The position numbers and the translations under genes are program-made. The notes under the pieces were generated by a model. It saw only the letters and a list, made by a program, of their open reading frames with translations. It made no database searches and was not told the origin of the DNA. A stretch of DNA of 64,000 nt from Ruminiclostridium hungatei. Lineage in GTDB: Bacteria; Bacillota; Clostridia; Acetivibrionales; DSM-1351. The DNA lies in the NCBI RefSeq assembly GCF_002051585.1, contig NZ_MZGX01000022.1, positions 31,841 through 95,840 on the forward strand. The letters are read 5' to 3'. Shown piece by piece: positions 1 to 8,383 of the stretch (positions are counted from its first letter, which is position 1; the number at the start of each line of letters is the position of its first letter).

Positions 1-713
1 ACATAGCTGTATACTGCGTTAAAAGACTTAACATTGTCAGAGCCAATATTGAAAATCTCCGTTCCCTTGTGGTGGACAGATTTCAAGCAGGCATCAGCCA
101 GGTCTTCCGCGTATATGAACTGATAAAAGTTATTTCCTTTCCCGACGACCCAGATTTTTCTGTTTTCATATATGAATTGAAAAAGAATTCCCAGGAGTCC
201 AAGCCGGCCTGAATCAATAATGGTGGGACAACGTATTATTACACTGTCAAACCATTCTCCGCATGCAAGCAGTATTTTTTCCCCTTCCAGCTTGGTCTTT
301 CCATAAAGTTCCACCGGACAGGGTGCATCCTCCTCTACAATCGGCCTGTCGAACCTGTTTCCCCAAAGGCAATTTGAAGAGGTAAAGACCACCTTTTTTA
401 TACCATATTTTTTTGCAAGGCGCGCAATATTTTCCGTACCTTCCACATTGGTCGACCACAGCACCTTTTTGCTGTTTATTCCATGGCCCAAAATCGCAGC
501 GCAGTGAATAATTGCAGTAATTTTATGTTGTCCTGCTATCCTGTCCAGCCCGCTGAAGTTTCTTATATCCTCCTGATAATGAATGACACTGGAATGTTCA
601 AACTCCGAGGGCACAATATCCACGTTGATGCATTCGTATCCCTCACCCGTCAAATACCTTAACAATATTTGACCAAAAAAACCCGAACCACCGGTTACTA
701 AAATTTTATCCAT
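1..713 (-). CDS. NAD-dependent epimerase/dehydratase, C-terminus cut by window edge
   Basis: Reading leftwards from the ATG at 713, an open frame runs off the window edge, so about 237 codons are visible and the C-terminus is missing. The N-terminus has the extended short-chain dehydrogenase nucleotide motif GGSGFFG directly after the first beta strand. A YGKTK segment about 135 residues in matches the catalytic YxxxK. These proteins epimerise, dehydrate or reduce nucleotide sugars in the cytosol; the exact sugar cannot be read here. It is the last visible gene of a minus-strand operon with a FAD mutase-like protein, a radical SAM protein and a membrane protein, which suggests surface glycan synthesis. 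That role is inference. Confidence 0.85.
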   Translation of the reverse strand, partial: MDKILVTGGSGFFGQILLRYLTGEGYECINVDIVPSEFEHSSVIHYQEDIRNFSGLDRIAGQHKITAIIHCAAILGHGINSKKVLWSTNVEGTENIARLAKKYGIKKVVFTSSNCLWGNRFDRPIVEEDAPCPVELYGKTKLEGEKILLACGEWFDSVIIRCPTIIDSGRLGLLGILFQFIYENRKIWVVGKGNNFYQFIYAEDLADACLKSVHHKGTEIFNIGSDNVKSFNAVYSY

Positions 714-734
714 TCTGAATCTTCCTTTACCGAA

Positions 735-1418
735 TTATTTATTAAATTCATTATTTTCCAGCACGCCCTTACTTTTCAGCAGGCGTTTCAGAGGATTGTT
801 CTTAGAATATGCAAGGTATAGTATAAGAGCTATAATTACAAAGTGAACGGCTATAAAAATATAGGCCTCATTTTTGGTCAGGACTCTCCCGAGAAAAACT
901 GTCATGTGGTTTGCCCAGTCCCAGTTTTCAGGAATTTGATACCCTGGTACAATGGCAATTCTCACATACTGGGAAGTTAAATCTTCTATGCCTGAAATCA
1001 TAAATATAATGGATATTGCTCCAAAGATACCCACATCTTTGCTCTTCATCCCTCCGCAGCGCAATGCAAACGCCAATGCCAGGATTATAAACGGAGTCAG
1101 GAGTTGCAGCAGCAGGTAAAACTCTTCATAAGTAACCTGCTCTATGAAGTAGTAAATAAGTTTTGCAACTCCATAGCAGAAGAATACACCAAAGGCCGAT
1201 ACGCAAAACAGCAATTTTACAGGGGTACTGATCTTTTCAAAGGGGAAGAAGCATATGGCCATGATTGCAAAGACGAAGGGCACGAGTTTAAAGAAAAAGA
1301 CACCCAGGTTGGCAATTTTCAAGGCGTGCTCATCCCAACTCAATATGAACAGAGCCGCGGCACCGGCAATCAGTACACAAAACACAGAAATTAAAATATC
1401 TTTCACATTCTTAGTCAT
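735..1418 (-). CDS. hypothetical multi-pass membrane protein
   Basis: A protein of 227 residues with about six hydrophobic segments (near residues 8-27, 36-58, 66-90, 100-118, 130-145 and 187-205) and a basic, asparagine-rich C-terminal tail. I do not recognise the family. Its start follows the radical SAM gene by about 38 bases and its stop lies 21 bases before the epimerase start, so it is probably co-transcribed with both. The neighbourhood suggests a role in surface polysaccharide or glycolipid assembly, but nothing in the protein itself shows a catalytic motif. It could be a transporter component or a scaffold. Confidence 0.7.
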   Translation of the reverse strand: MTKNVKDILISVFCVLIAGAAALFILSWDEHALKIANLGVFFFKLVPFVFAIMAICFFPFEKISTPVKLLFCVSAFGVFFCYGVAKLIYYFIEQVTYEEFYLLLQLLTPFIILALAFALRCGGMKSKDVGIFGAISIIFMISGIEDLTSQYVRIAIVPGYQIPENWDWANHMTVFLGRVLTKNEAYIFIAVHFVIIALILYLAYSKNNPLKRLLKSKGVLENNEFNK

Positions 1419-1456
1419 AATTTAACCTCACTTAATTTATTTTTAAAAATTTATAA

Positions 1457-2491
1457 CTACTTGCTGAACAATGTCCCAAAGCTTTTTCCGGGACAGTTTA
1501 TGCATATCTTGGGAACCTTTCCTGAAATAAGACTGGCCCTGAATTCACTATATGGGACATCATTCCATATCTCACTGAAGGACTTTGTGTTTAAATTGCC
1601 CATGGGCCATTCATTGCTGTAGTCATAGCAGCAAGGCAGTACGGTCCCGTCAGAAAGAACAACGGTGGAGTTCCACGGTCTTGTGCAGAGTTTCCGGGTG
1701 TTTTTCCCGCCCTGCTTCAATCTCAGATTTTTCTTGGTTGGAAGATATTCCTCAAGATTATCCCCTCTATAGCTGAAATACTTGATAACATAATCATCAA
1801 CCCCCAGATCTTTTGCGAAAGCTTTAATACTGGAGGTGCCCTCTATTTCATCCGCATTGTTTTTCATAAGAATAAACTGTACTGAAACCCATGGCTTTGA
1901 CAACTTAAAGGTATTTCTTCTGAGTATAAAATCCCTGACATTATTTTTGAGTATTGATAGTTCTCCGCCTTTTCTGTAGTACCTGTATGTTTCTTCATTG
2001 ATGCTGTCAACGGAAATACTCATTTTGTCAGGCAAATATCCTGAAACACCGGTGTTCCCGTTAAAAAAAGCCTTTTCGGTAAGCTTATCCAATAGCTGCG
2101 CATTGGTGTGCATTTCCACCAGAAACTTTTTATCTACCGCGCACTTGATCATGTGCTCTATATTTTTATTCATAAGAGGCTCTCCGTAATTCCACAGCGC
2201 AAGATAAAAGGCATGGGAAGACAGGCTGCCCACAACCGAGGAAAAAAAGTCCGCCGTCATATCGGGCCTCATGCCCAAAGTGCCTTCAATCACTGCCGGG
2301 CACATAGGGCATCTGAGATTGCACTTGTTGGTAGGCTCTATCATCACTGCCATAGGACGGGCTTTTGCACGGGGAGCCGGAAAAATCCTGTCTATGAGAT
2401 AAAGCAAAAAATTGAATATTCTTGGAAGGGAGATTATTCTTGCAAATCTCCACTTCAAGCGGTTTACTTCCGTGAAGGTTCTTTTAATCAT
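1457..2491 (-). CDS. radical SAM/SPASM domain protein
   Basis: A protein of 344 residues. The radical SAM CxxxCxxC motif is at residues 57-64 (CNLRCPMC) and would bind the 4Fe-4S cluster that cleaves S-adenosylmethionine. A second cysteine-rich region in the C-terminal 80 residues (CTRPW, CCYDY, then a CINCPG segment) fits a SPASM auxiliary-cluster domain. SPASM proteins modify peptides, sugars or other small substrates; no precursor peptide gene is visible next door. The gene sits between a FAD mutase-like gene and a membrane protein gene in a glycan-type operon, so a sugar or lipid-linked substrate is plausible. The substrate assignment is inference; the fold is well supported. Confidence 0.88.
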   Translation of the reverse strand: MIKRTFTEVNRLKWRFARIISLPRIFNFLLYLIDRIFPAPRAKARPMAVMIEPTNKCNLRCPMCPAVIEGTLGMRPDMTADFFSSVVGSLSSHAFYLALWNYGEPLMNKNIEHMIKCAVDKKFLVEMHTNAQLLDKLTEKAFFNGNTGVSGYLPDKMSISVDSINEETYRYYRKGGELSILKNNVRDFILRRNTFKLSKPWVSVQFILMKNNADEIEGTSSIKAFAKDLGVDDYVIKYFSYRGDNLEEYLPTKKNLRLKQGGKNTRKLCTRPWNSTVVLSDGTVLPCCYDYSNEWPMGNLNTKSFSEIWNDVPYSEFRASLISGKVPKICINCPGKSFGTLFSK

Positions 2492-2554
2492 ATATGATAC
2501 TCCTGTTCTGCCTGGTGTTGATTTAAGGCAGTATTGACTTGCCGGGAATTTACT

Positions 2555-4003
2555 TTATGGTACAGGTACAGCCTCTTTATTTTCGGTCAGGGGTTCTGCA
2601 TGTTCTTCATGATATTCTTCATCGGTGTTTACCGACCAGGTATCGTATATGTATGCACCGGCCTCTATGTTTTTTGCCGCATATAAGCCTGTGGCAATAG
2701 AGTGGTCCATGTTGTTGTATTTAAAAAGTCCGTAACGCCCCACCAACTGAAGATTCTTTATTTTCCTTACATGTTTCTCTATAATGTCCATGTGCTGCTT
2801 GTAATTCAAATCATATACGGGATATGCCTTGGGTACTTTTACAATGCAATAGTCAATTATGTCCGAGGACTTGCATATCCTGATTCTTTCAATTTCACTT
2901 GAGGCCAGCTTGAAAAGCTCCTGGTCAGACATATTCCACAATTCATCATTTTCCGTACAGAAATATTCAAGTCCCAGGGAGGTCTTTTCCTGGTCGGGAA
3001 CCATATGCCTGCTCCAGTTCTTAAAGTTCTGTATCCTGCCGAGCTTAACCTCAGGAGAGTGGATATATATCCAATTATCAGGGAAAAGCTGTTTTTGGTT
3101 GACTATTATATCTACTGTTATGATGCTTCTGTAGCTAAGCTTGTTTACAGCGTCCAAAACCTCTTTGCTTGAACACGGGTTTATTATTTTGACAAGCTCG
3201 GTAAGCGGCATGCTTGATATGAAATCGTCACCGTGGACAACACTTTTTTCACCACTTTGGCGGGATACCTCTATGCTTTTCACCACGTCACCTTCAACAT
3301 TGACTGCCGTGACTCTTGAGTTCACATGCACCTTGTTCCCCAGTTCTTCTATCTTCTCCTTCATGGCGGTGTACATCATACCCGGGCCATATGTGGGATA
3401 ATCAAACTGATCTATCAGGGTTTTTATTTTGGACCTGTTCTTTTTAAAAAAAGCATTTTTGATGGTACTTACCAGAGAAAGACCTTTGATTCTCTGCGCC
3501 GACCACTCCGCCAATATGGTAGAGCACGGAATTCCCCATACCTTTTCCGTATAGGTCTTGAAAAAAATTGAATACAGCTTTTTTCCAAACCTGTTTGACA
3601 CCCATTCCTCAAAAGTATCTTCATTTTTATATGGAAAAATTTTTATCCATATATAGCTTGAAATTATCAATAAGGTTTGCAGCATACCTACACCAAATAA
3701 AGCGTTTGCAGGAGTTATAGGGTAATTGAAGTATTTATTCCTGTAGTAGATTCTTGATAACCTGGGAGTTTTCCTGAAGTCCTGGCCCAAAATTTCATTC
3801 CATAAGCTGTTTACATCCTCCATTTTAGTGAAGAACCTATGTCCTCCAAGGTCGAAGTAATACCCTTTATATTCTACTGTTTTACTGATTCCGCCTACCT
3901 GGCTGTCACCTTCAAATATTTCTACAATATTACGGTTTTTTGAAAGCTGGTAACCTGCCGATAATCCCGCAGGCCCTGCCCCAACAATTATGGTTTTCTT
4001 CAC
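2555..4003 (-). CDS. FAD-dependent amine-oxidase/UDP-galactopyranose-mutase-like protein
   Basis: A protein of 482 residues opening with the dinucleotide-binding motif GAGPAGLSAGYQL, followed by a GGHRF motif near residue 54. Both are typical of the protoporphyrinogen oxidase/amine oxidase/UDP-galactopyranose mutase superfamily. A NMDHSIATG segment near the C-terminus resembles the second FAD contact. Translation starts at GTG with a GGGAG upstream. It is the first gene of a minus-strand operon with a candidate promoter at 4129-4157. Homologues occur in glycan loci, where they act on nucleotide sugars or lipid-linked intermediates. The specific reaction cannot be told from sequence alone. Confidence 0.85.
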   Translation of the reverse strand: MKKTIIVGAGPAGLSAGYQLSKNRNIVEIFEGDSQVGGISKTVEYKGYYFDLGGHRFFTKMEDVNSLWNEILGQDFRKTPRLSRIYYRNKYFNYPITPANALFGVGMLQTLLIISSYIWIKIFPYKNEDTFEEWVSNRFGKKLYSIFFKTYTEKVWGIPCSTILAEWSAQRIKGLSLVSTIKNAFFKKNRSKIKTLIDQFDYPTYGPGMMYTAMKEKIEELGNKVHVNSRVTAVNVEGDVVKSIEVSRQSGEKSVVHGDDFISSMPLTELVKIINPCSSKEVLDAVNKLSYRSIITVDIIVNQKQLFPDNWIYIHSPEVKLGRIQNFKNWSRHMVPDQEKTSLGLEYFCTENDELWNMSDQELFKLASSEIERIRICKSSDIIDYCIVKVPKAYPVYDLNYKQHMDIIEKHVRKIKNLQLVGRYGLFKYNNMDHSIATGLYAAKNIEAGAYIYDTWSVNTDEEYHEEHAEPLTENKEAVPVP

Positions 4004-4128
4004 GTTGCTACCATCTCCCTTTATGAAAATGTCATATGTCCCAGTAAAATGTAAAATATGCTCCTAAAATGCAACGTAAATTTGTTAGATAATGTATAAA
4101 ATAATAAAATGCTGTAACATACTAATAG

Positions 4129-4157
4129 ATTATCTCAAAATTTCTTTAATTTGGCAA
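4129..4157 (-). promoter_or_regulatory. candidate sigma-A promoter of the glycan operon
   Basis: On the minus strand TTGCCA (4152-4157) and GATAAT (4129-4134) are separated by 17 bases, a good vegetative promoter match. It would give a leader of about 120 bases before the FAD oxidoreductase start at 4003. The rest of the 4004-4322 intergenic stretch is AT-rich and holds only this and the hairpin at 4195-4241. Confidence 0.55.
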
Positions 4158-4194
4158 TATTTTATAGGTTATATGTAAATAAATTGATTTAAAT

Positions 4195-4241
4195 AGGGCT
4201 CAGGGTCTTACTGCCTTATGGGCAGCAAGACCCTGAGCCCT
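4195..4241 (-). terminator. hairpin terminator after the LytTR-ABC operon
   Basis: Arms of about 22 bases (starting AGGGCTCAGGGTCTT) pair with a single mismatch around a short loop. The hairpin lies about 80 bases beyond the permease stop at 4323, just before the promoter of the next operon. The downstream tract on the minus strand is A/T-rich but is not a clean run of U. Confidence 0.65.
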
Positions 4242-4322
4242 GCCAAATAGCCTATATGCGGTTTTTAATACCGTCACTGCCTTCCGGTTACACACTCGCT
4301 GCTGACTGTTATTGCCAGCTAA

Positions 4323-5009
4323 CTACTCCTCTGTTTTCGTTCTCCTGTATAGTACCACGTACAATCCCATTATAAGCACAAGATTGCCCAGACAGATAAT
4401 GCCGGTTTCCGCCGACCAGCCCTGCCCGTATATCATATTGCCCACCTGCTGTCCGTAAAGATACTTTGAAACACTTTCCAGCCCTTTATTAAAGTATGAA
4501 AGCATGGGAAGAAAGGAAAAAAACAATCCCAGCGGAATTGCCAGGCCGTTTGCCGCACTTGAGCCCTTTGAAAAAGTGCCTATGCACATGCCGAGGATTA
4601 TCGACACAGCGCTTCCCATAATTGCCCCAGAATAATAAAGCCCCGGGTCGATTCCGCCCTCTCCCGCCATGAAAATAAAGGTGCTTCCTGAAATACAGTC
4701 CAGAAATATTATGAATATCGCCGTGCTCAGAAAGAATTCCGTGGAGGTGATTCCAGACATTCTCAGCACCCGGAGGGTATTTTTCTCTTTTTCTTCCGAA
4801 ATCATATGGGCCGAGACAACAATAGGCGTAAATACAAAATGCATTGTGGCAAAAACCGAAATAAAAAAGCCTTTTTCTACGTTTATGGACTGTGTCATAA
4901 TAAACCCTACTGCGGGATATACCACAAACAAAATCAATACCTGTATATTTTTGATTACATCCTTGACATTCTTGGACAATATGGCAGTAATGTGATTTAT
5001 CCTCATCAT
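4323..5009 (-). CDS. ABC-2 type transporter permease
   Basis: A permease of 228 residues with about six membrane segments and the cytoplasmic SEEKEKNTLRVLRMSG segment, which is the characteristic coupling region of ABC-2 exporters. It is shorter than many ABC-2 permeases, so it probably dimerises. Its ATG overlaps the TGA of the ATPase gene by four bases (ATGA), so the two are translationally coupled and almost certainly form one exporter. The substrate is unknown; the LytTR/DUF3021 partners are often tied to peptide, bacteriocin or stress-related export. It is the last gene of its operon and a terminator hairpin follows at 4195-4241. Confidence 0.85.
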   Translation of the reverse strand: MMRINHITAILSKNVKDVIKNIQVLILFVVYPAVGFIMTQSINVEKGFFISVFATMHFVFTPIVVSAHMISEEKEKNTLRVLRMSGITSTEFFLSTAIFIIFLDCISGSTFIFMAGEGGIDPGLYYSGAIMGSAVSIILGMCIGTFSKGSSAANGLAIPLGLFFSFLPMLSYFNKGLESVSKYLYGQQVGNMIYGQGWSAETGIICLGNLVLIMGLYVVLYRRTKTEE

Positions 5010-5869
5010 GCATCCAGCCCCCTTCCTGTCAGCCTGATAAATACGGTTTCCAGGTTGGGTTCGGAGGAGTGGATTGTTTCAACCAGCTCTTCCCGGAAGT
5101 ACCCGGAAATCCTGTCCGAGCCCGCAGGACTGTTTGGTATTCTCACAGTCTCACCGGTCTTCAGGGTAATTTCAATAATGTTTGTTTCATTATATTTTCT
5201 GCATATGTGGTCGGGAACTCCATATTCCACAATTTTACCGTCATTGAGCAAGGCTATGTGCCCGCACAGTTTAGCGGCCTCCTCCATGTTATGGGTTGTC
5301 AGGAAAATAGTCGTCCCGTTTTCCTGCAGCTCCCTCAGATATTCATGGATTTGTCCGGCAGTGACCGGGTCCAGGCCCCCGGTAGGCTCATCCAGAAACA
5401 GCAGCCCCGGGCTGTGAAGTACCGCCCTTGCCAGCAGCAATCTTTGCTTCATGCCCTTTGACAGTCTTCCCGCGGGAGTATTCAAGGACTCCTCCAGTCC
5501 GACCCTTTTTAAGACCCAATGCAGTCTTTCACTTTCCACCTTGAATATACCTGCAAACAGCTTCAGGTTATCCTTGCAGCTCAGCCTTTCATATATTCCG
5601 CAATTATCCATAACCATTCCCACCTTGCGGTATATGTCCTTTCCCAGGTCGGAGCAGGGGGTGTTAAATACCTTTGCTTCACCAAAGTACTTCAACTGTC
5701 CCGTCAATATCCTTATCAAGGTGGTCTTTCCCGCTCCCGACGGGCCAAGAAGCCCGAATATTTCTCCGGAGCGCACGGTCAGGCTGACATTGTCCAGAAC
5801 CTTTTTTTCACCGAAATACCTGACCAGATCTTTTACCTCCACACTGTTCATACTCTCAATGCTAGTCAT
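5006..5869 (-). CDS. ABC transporter ATP-binding protein
   Basis: The ATPase subunit of the ABC-2 exporter. It carries Walker A GPSGAGKTT, the signature LSKGMKQR, and Walker B with D-loop LLFLDEPTGGLD, followed by the H-loop TTHN. I place the start at the ATG at 5869, where GGAGG is well spaced and the ATG overlaps the stop of the preceding membrane protein gene. This gives 287 residues. A longer in-frame extension to 5920 exists but would lie inside the upstream gene. The protein should energise the permease encoded next to it from the cytoplasmic face. The C-terminal 70 residues form the usual family extension of unknown role. Confidence 0.93.
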   Translation of the reverse strand: MTSIESMNSVEVKDLVRYFGEKKVLDNVSLTVRSGEIFGLLGPSGAGKTTLIRILTGQLKYFGEAKVFNTPCSDLGKDIYRKVGMVMDNCGIYERLSCKDNLKLFAGIFKVESERLHWVLKRVGLEESLNTPAGRLSKGMKQRLLLARAVLHSPGLLFLDEPTGGLDPVTAGQIHEYLRELQENGTTIFLTTHNMEEAAKLCGHIALLNDGKIVEYGVPDHICRKYNETNIIEITLKTGETVRIPNSPAGSDRISGYFREELVETIHSSEPNLETVFIRLTGRGLDA

Positions 5870-6353
5870 CCTTTTCCTCCAATCCATGCTCAAGGCGGTA
5901 CCGTTTAAAGCCTTCCTCATACTTTCTGCTTTCCAGCCTGGCCTTCAGATAAATCACACCCAGGCTAAGTACAAAGCAAACTGCAAAGGATATGAGGAAT
6001 CCACCCCAGGCGTGGAGATTATCCAGGGGGAACCACCCGAATATGCCTGCAAAGGCGGCCATGACAGGTATAACGGATATGACCATGCATACTGTTCTCC
6101 ATAGTGCCATCATATTCCTTATCAGTTTCTCGGAAAACCAGAACACTTTTACCAACTCCAGAACAAGTGCCGCCGACATAAACTGTGCTATGGTGTCAAC
6201 AGCTATTCCCTCACTTCCCAGCTTATACAGTGAGGATATTGTTCCGGCGTCCGTTCCGAATAAATAGGTGGTCAAGGTGATGCAGATTATCATTATGGAA
6301 AATGTATTAAATGCCTCTGAGAAAAAATCAAATATTGTAAACTTCTTATCCAT
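5862..6353 (-). CDS. DUF3021-like four-helix membrane protein
   Basis: A protein of 163 residues with four predicted membrane helices (about residues 16-35, 52-70, 83-105 and 115-133) and a charged C-terminus. Size, topology and its place directly after a LytTR DNA-binding protein match the DUF3021 family. In Firmicutes these are commonly paired with LytTR regulators and may restrain them at the membrane. Here the ATG lies one base from the LytTR stop and the TAG overlaps the ATPase start, so the four genes are tightly coupled. The inhibitor role is inferred from related pairs, not shown here. Confidence 0.78.
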   Translation of the reverse strand: MDKKFTIFDFFSEAFNTFSIMIICITLTTYLFGTDAGTISSLYKLGSEGIAVDTIAQFMSAALVLELVKVFWFSEKLIRNMMALWRTVCMVISVIPVMAAFAGIFGWFPLDNLHAWGGFLISFAVCFVLSLGVIYLKARLESRKYEEGFKRYRLEHGLEEKDD

Positions 6354-6354
6354 A

Positions 6355-6795
6355 TCACTTCACCCCCAGCTTCTTTTTTACAAATGGTGCATACTGCCTG
6401 GAAACATAGAGCTTTTCATTGTTGCTCATGGTCAGCAGTATTCTTCCGTCCAGGTCTGATTTCAAAGCCTTTATCTGGGCAAAATTCACGATGCAGGATT
6501 TGTTCGCCCTGAAAAATTCAGTGCCGCTCAACTGCTGCTCCAATTCGTATAGGCGCAGTGCGGACTCGTATACATCTGTCTTTGTATAAAAAAATGTCTT
6601 CTTGTCCACAGTGTCCATATACAGGATACTGCCAGTGTCCAGAATATGTATATGCCCGTTCTTCTCCCCGGTAAGCTGCAGGTCCATGACCCTTATCAGA
6701 GAAACCAGCCTTTCAATTTCTGGCGTCAGACGGTTGCAGGTAATGTTTATTTCGGTGTCTTTTACACTGTTGTCGGTCCGAATGTTTATCTTCAT
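6355..6795 (-). CDS. LytTR-family DNA-binding transcriptional regulator
   Basis: A regulator of 146 residues. The N-terminal half is a short unrecognised segment; residues from about 50 to the end are a LytTR DNA-binding domain, with the conserved ILYMDTVDKKTFFYT, FFRANKSCIVN and SRQYAPFVKKKL stretches. There is no receiver domain, so it is a stand-alone regulator rather than a response regulator. I use the ATG at 6795 because GGAGG lies seven bases upstream; a longer frame to 6813 lacks this. It heads the operon with the DUF3021-like protein and the ABC exporter and probably controls its own promoter through the direct repeats at 6858-6890. Confidence 0.9.
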   Translation of the reverse strand: MKINIRTDNSVKDTEINITCNRLTPEIERLVSLIRVMDLQLTGEKNGHIHILDTGSILYMDTVDKKTFFYTKTDVYESALRLYELEQQLSGTEFFRANKSCIVNFAQIKALKSDLDGRILLTMSNNEKLYVSRQYAPFVKKKLGVK

Positions 6796-6817
6796 TTGCC
6801 GACCTCCATTCATCTAT

Positions 6818-6846
6818 ATAATATCCGCGGGGCTTTTTGCTTTCAA
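6818..6846 (-). promoter_or_regulatory. promoter of the LytTR-ABC operon
   Basis: TTGAAA (6841-6846) and TATTAT (6818-6823) on the minus strand are separated by exactly 17 bases, and the LytTR ribosome binding site follows about 15 bases downstream. This is a strong vegetative promoter match. Confidence 0.75.
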
Positions 6847-6857
6847 GTGCACAAAGG

Positions 6858-6890
6858 CCAAGTTGCGGATATCAATTACCAAGTTGCAGG
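6858..6890 (-). promoter_or_regulatory. paired direct repeats, likely LytTR operator
   Basis: Two near-identical repeats, CCAAGTTGCGG (6858-6868) and CCAAGTTGCAGG (6879-6890), start 21 bases apart, about two helical turns. The nearer one ends 11 bases from the -35 element. LytTR proteins bind two same-face direct repeats with this kind of spacing, so an activator site for the encoded regulator is likely. The repeat does not fit the published LytTR consensus at every position. Confidence 0.6.
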
Positions 6891-6911
6891 TGAAGTATTG
6901 TGAGTTTTAAT

Positions 6912-7751
6912 TTACATATCAATACGTTCTGACGGAAGCCCTGTTATTTCCAGTGATTTTTTGTATGTGACAATACTTCGTTTCCCAAAAGTTTTTCCCA
7001 GAACATAAAATATGCCTCCTACAGCCTTCTGGATTATGGTGAGAGGTATGTCAGTGTCATATGCCCTCTTTTGTCTCCGGGGCTCAATCCAGTAAATGCC
7101 ATCCTCTGTTTCATATTCTGTTCCAGGCGCATAGTTTACGCCCATACCCCTGAATAAATTATAGGGTATCAAAATACTTGTGGAGGGATAATGTATTTTT
7201 CCACTTGCCACATCCTTATAGAATCTGTCCGTGGCTTTTTTAATACGGCTCTTATGCTTTTCTCCAGGGGCATAGGCATTCCAACTGGCTGTGCCGAGGC
7301 TCAGCCTATAGCAGCGGTTGAAGCCAATTCCCAGGAGCGTGCCTGCAATGCTCTTGGCGGCACTGCCTCCGCCCACCCCTCCCACCGAAGTGATTACCAG
7401 GGCCTTTCTTGTGAAGAATCTGGGTCTGTGCAGCAGGTAGCACATATGGTCTAAAAGATTTTTCAGCATTCCGGTTTCCCTGAGATTGAAGGTGGCAGAT
7501 GCCACAATAATACCGTCCGCACCGTCAAATGCATTTAAAACCCTGATGAGCTTTTCCCAATGAGGGCAGTATTGTCCTCCAAGTCTGAAACAATTGCTGC
7601 AGCCTATACAAAAGGGAAGCTGCAGTTCTGAAAGGTGAATTTCCTCAAAAACCGCCGCAGCATCCCTTTCCAGCAGCCTCTCCCTGGCCAGCCCGGCTAT
7701 CTTCCACGTATTCCCCCGGCGGGTGCTTCCGTTTAGTATCAGATATTTCAT
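6912..7751 (-). CDS. flavodoxin-fold NAD(P)H-dependent oxidoreductase, iron-sulfur-flavoprotein-like
   Basis: A protein of 279 residues starting with a flavodoxin-like FMN phosphate loop (LNGSTRRGNT). Near residue 53 it has CIGCSNC followed seven residues later by another cysteine. The CX2CX2CX7C spacing resembles the cluster motif of iron-sulfur flavoproteins, so it may carry FMN and a 4Fe-4S cluster and act as an electron-transfer or quinone/nitro-reductase protein in the cytosol. The C-terminal 100 residues form a longer tail than simple FMN reductases have. Its ATG overlaps the stop of the upstream TetR gene by four bases, so the TetR protein probably represses this enzyme. The substrate is unknown. 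Confidence 0.82.
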   Translation of the reverse strand: MKYLILNGSTRRGNTWKIAGLARERLLERDAAAVFEEIHLSELQLPFCIGCSNCFRLGGQYCPHWEKLIRVLNAFDGADGIIVASATFNLRETGMLKNLLDHMCYLLHRPRFFTRKALVITSVGGVGGGSAAKSIAGTLLGIGFNRCYRLSLGTASWNAYAPGEKHKSRIKKATDRFYKDVASGKIHYPSTSILIPYNLFRGMGVNYAPGTEYETEDGIYWIEPRRQKRAYDTDIPLTIIQKAVGGIFYVLGKTFGKRSIVTYKKSLEITGLPSERIDM

Positions 7752-8323
7752 ATACTCCTACCTCCACAGATTTTTTCAATTATTTCTCCCAGAAAAGCAT
7801 CTCTTTCTTTTTTGCAATAAAAATCTATTCCCATACTCTCTTTGAATACATCCTTCCGCAAGAAGGCAGCCTGCATTATTACGGTTATGGCGAAGGCCTC
7901 CAATTTGGCCTTCCCGCCGGGTTCTTCTCCTGACAGACCGCGTTCAAAGCCTGCAGCCGACCTCATGGTATTATCCATTGCCTGGGGAAAGTTCAAGTCA
8001 TTTAAAATGGATACCTTTGAAATCTGCCGGTTTTCCATAAGAAAATCCATGACCTGCCCTGCAGTGTACTTTGTCCTCTCCACAGGCGAATTGCTCTGTA
8101 TATCTTCCGGGCGGAAGGAATGGATTACATTGCTTATAATCCTCTGTACGCATATTTCAATCAGCGTGTCCTTCTGACCGAAATAGTGATTTACAAGTCC
8201 GGTGCCAACCCCGGCCTGCTCTGCTATTCTACGGATGGTTATCTTTTCAGTGTCCCCGTCATACTCCCGGATAAGTTTAATTGTATTTTCAATGATTTTT
8301 TCTTTTGTCTGTTCTGATTTCAT
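7748..8323 (-). CDS. TetR/AcrR-family transcriptional regulator
   Basis: A regulator of 191 residues from the ATG at 8323, which follows a GGAG site. The helix-turn-helix is in residues 20-50 (ITIRRIAEQAGVGTGLVNHYF), as in TetR repressors; the remainder is the variable ligand-binding domain. A longer reading to 8383 would run through the promoter and is rejected. Its gene is preceded by a consensus promoter and a 15-bp palindrome placed where a repressor would block RNA polymerase, so autoregulation is likely. It overlaps the downstream reductase gene, its most likely target. The ligand cannot be read from the sequence. Confidence 0.9.
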   Translation of the reverse strand: MKSEQTKEKIIENTIKLIREYDGDTEKITIRRIAEQAGVGTGLVNHYFGQKDTLIEICVQRIISNVIHSFRPEDIQSNSPVERTKYTAGQVMDFLMENRQISKVSILNDLNFPQAMDNTMRSAAGFERGLSGEEPGGKAKLEAFAITVIMQAAFLRKDVFKESMGIDFYCKKERDAFLGEIIEKICGGRSI

Positions 8324-8335
8324 ATTTTCTCCTTT

Positions 8336-8350
8336 TTGAACATTGTTCAA
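8336..8350 (-). promoter_or_regulatory. 15-bp palindromic operator
   Basis: TTGAACATTGTTCAA is a perfect palindrome around one central base. It lies between the -10 element and the start codon of the TetR gene, five bases downstream of the -10. This is the classic position for an autorepressor site. Confidence 0.6.
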
Positions 8351-8354
8351 TTTT

Positions 8355-8383
8355 AATGTATAAGAAAAGCTGCCGGATGTCAA
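8355..8383 (-). promoter_or_regulatory. promoter of the TetR-reductase operon
   Basis: TTGACA (8378-8383) and TACATT (8355-8360) on the minus strand are separated by 17 bases. The -35 element lies in the loop of the terminator hairpin at 8366-8391, so the end of the upstream operon and the start of this one overlap. Confidence 0.75.

Noticed and set aside
4489..5013. 174-codon frame inside the ABC permease gene
   Set aside because: Shadow of the permease in another frame; cysteine/histidine-rich composition typical of such shadows.
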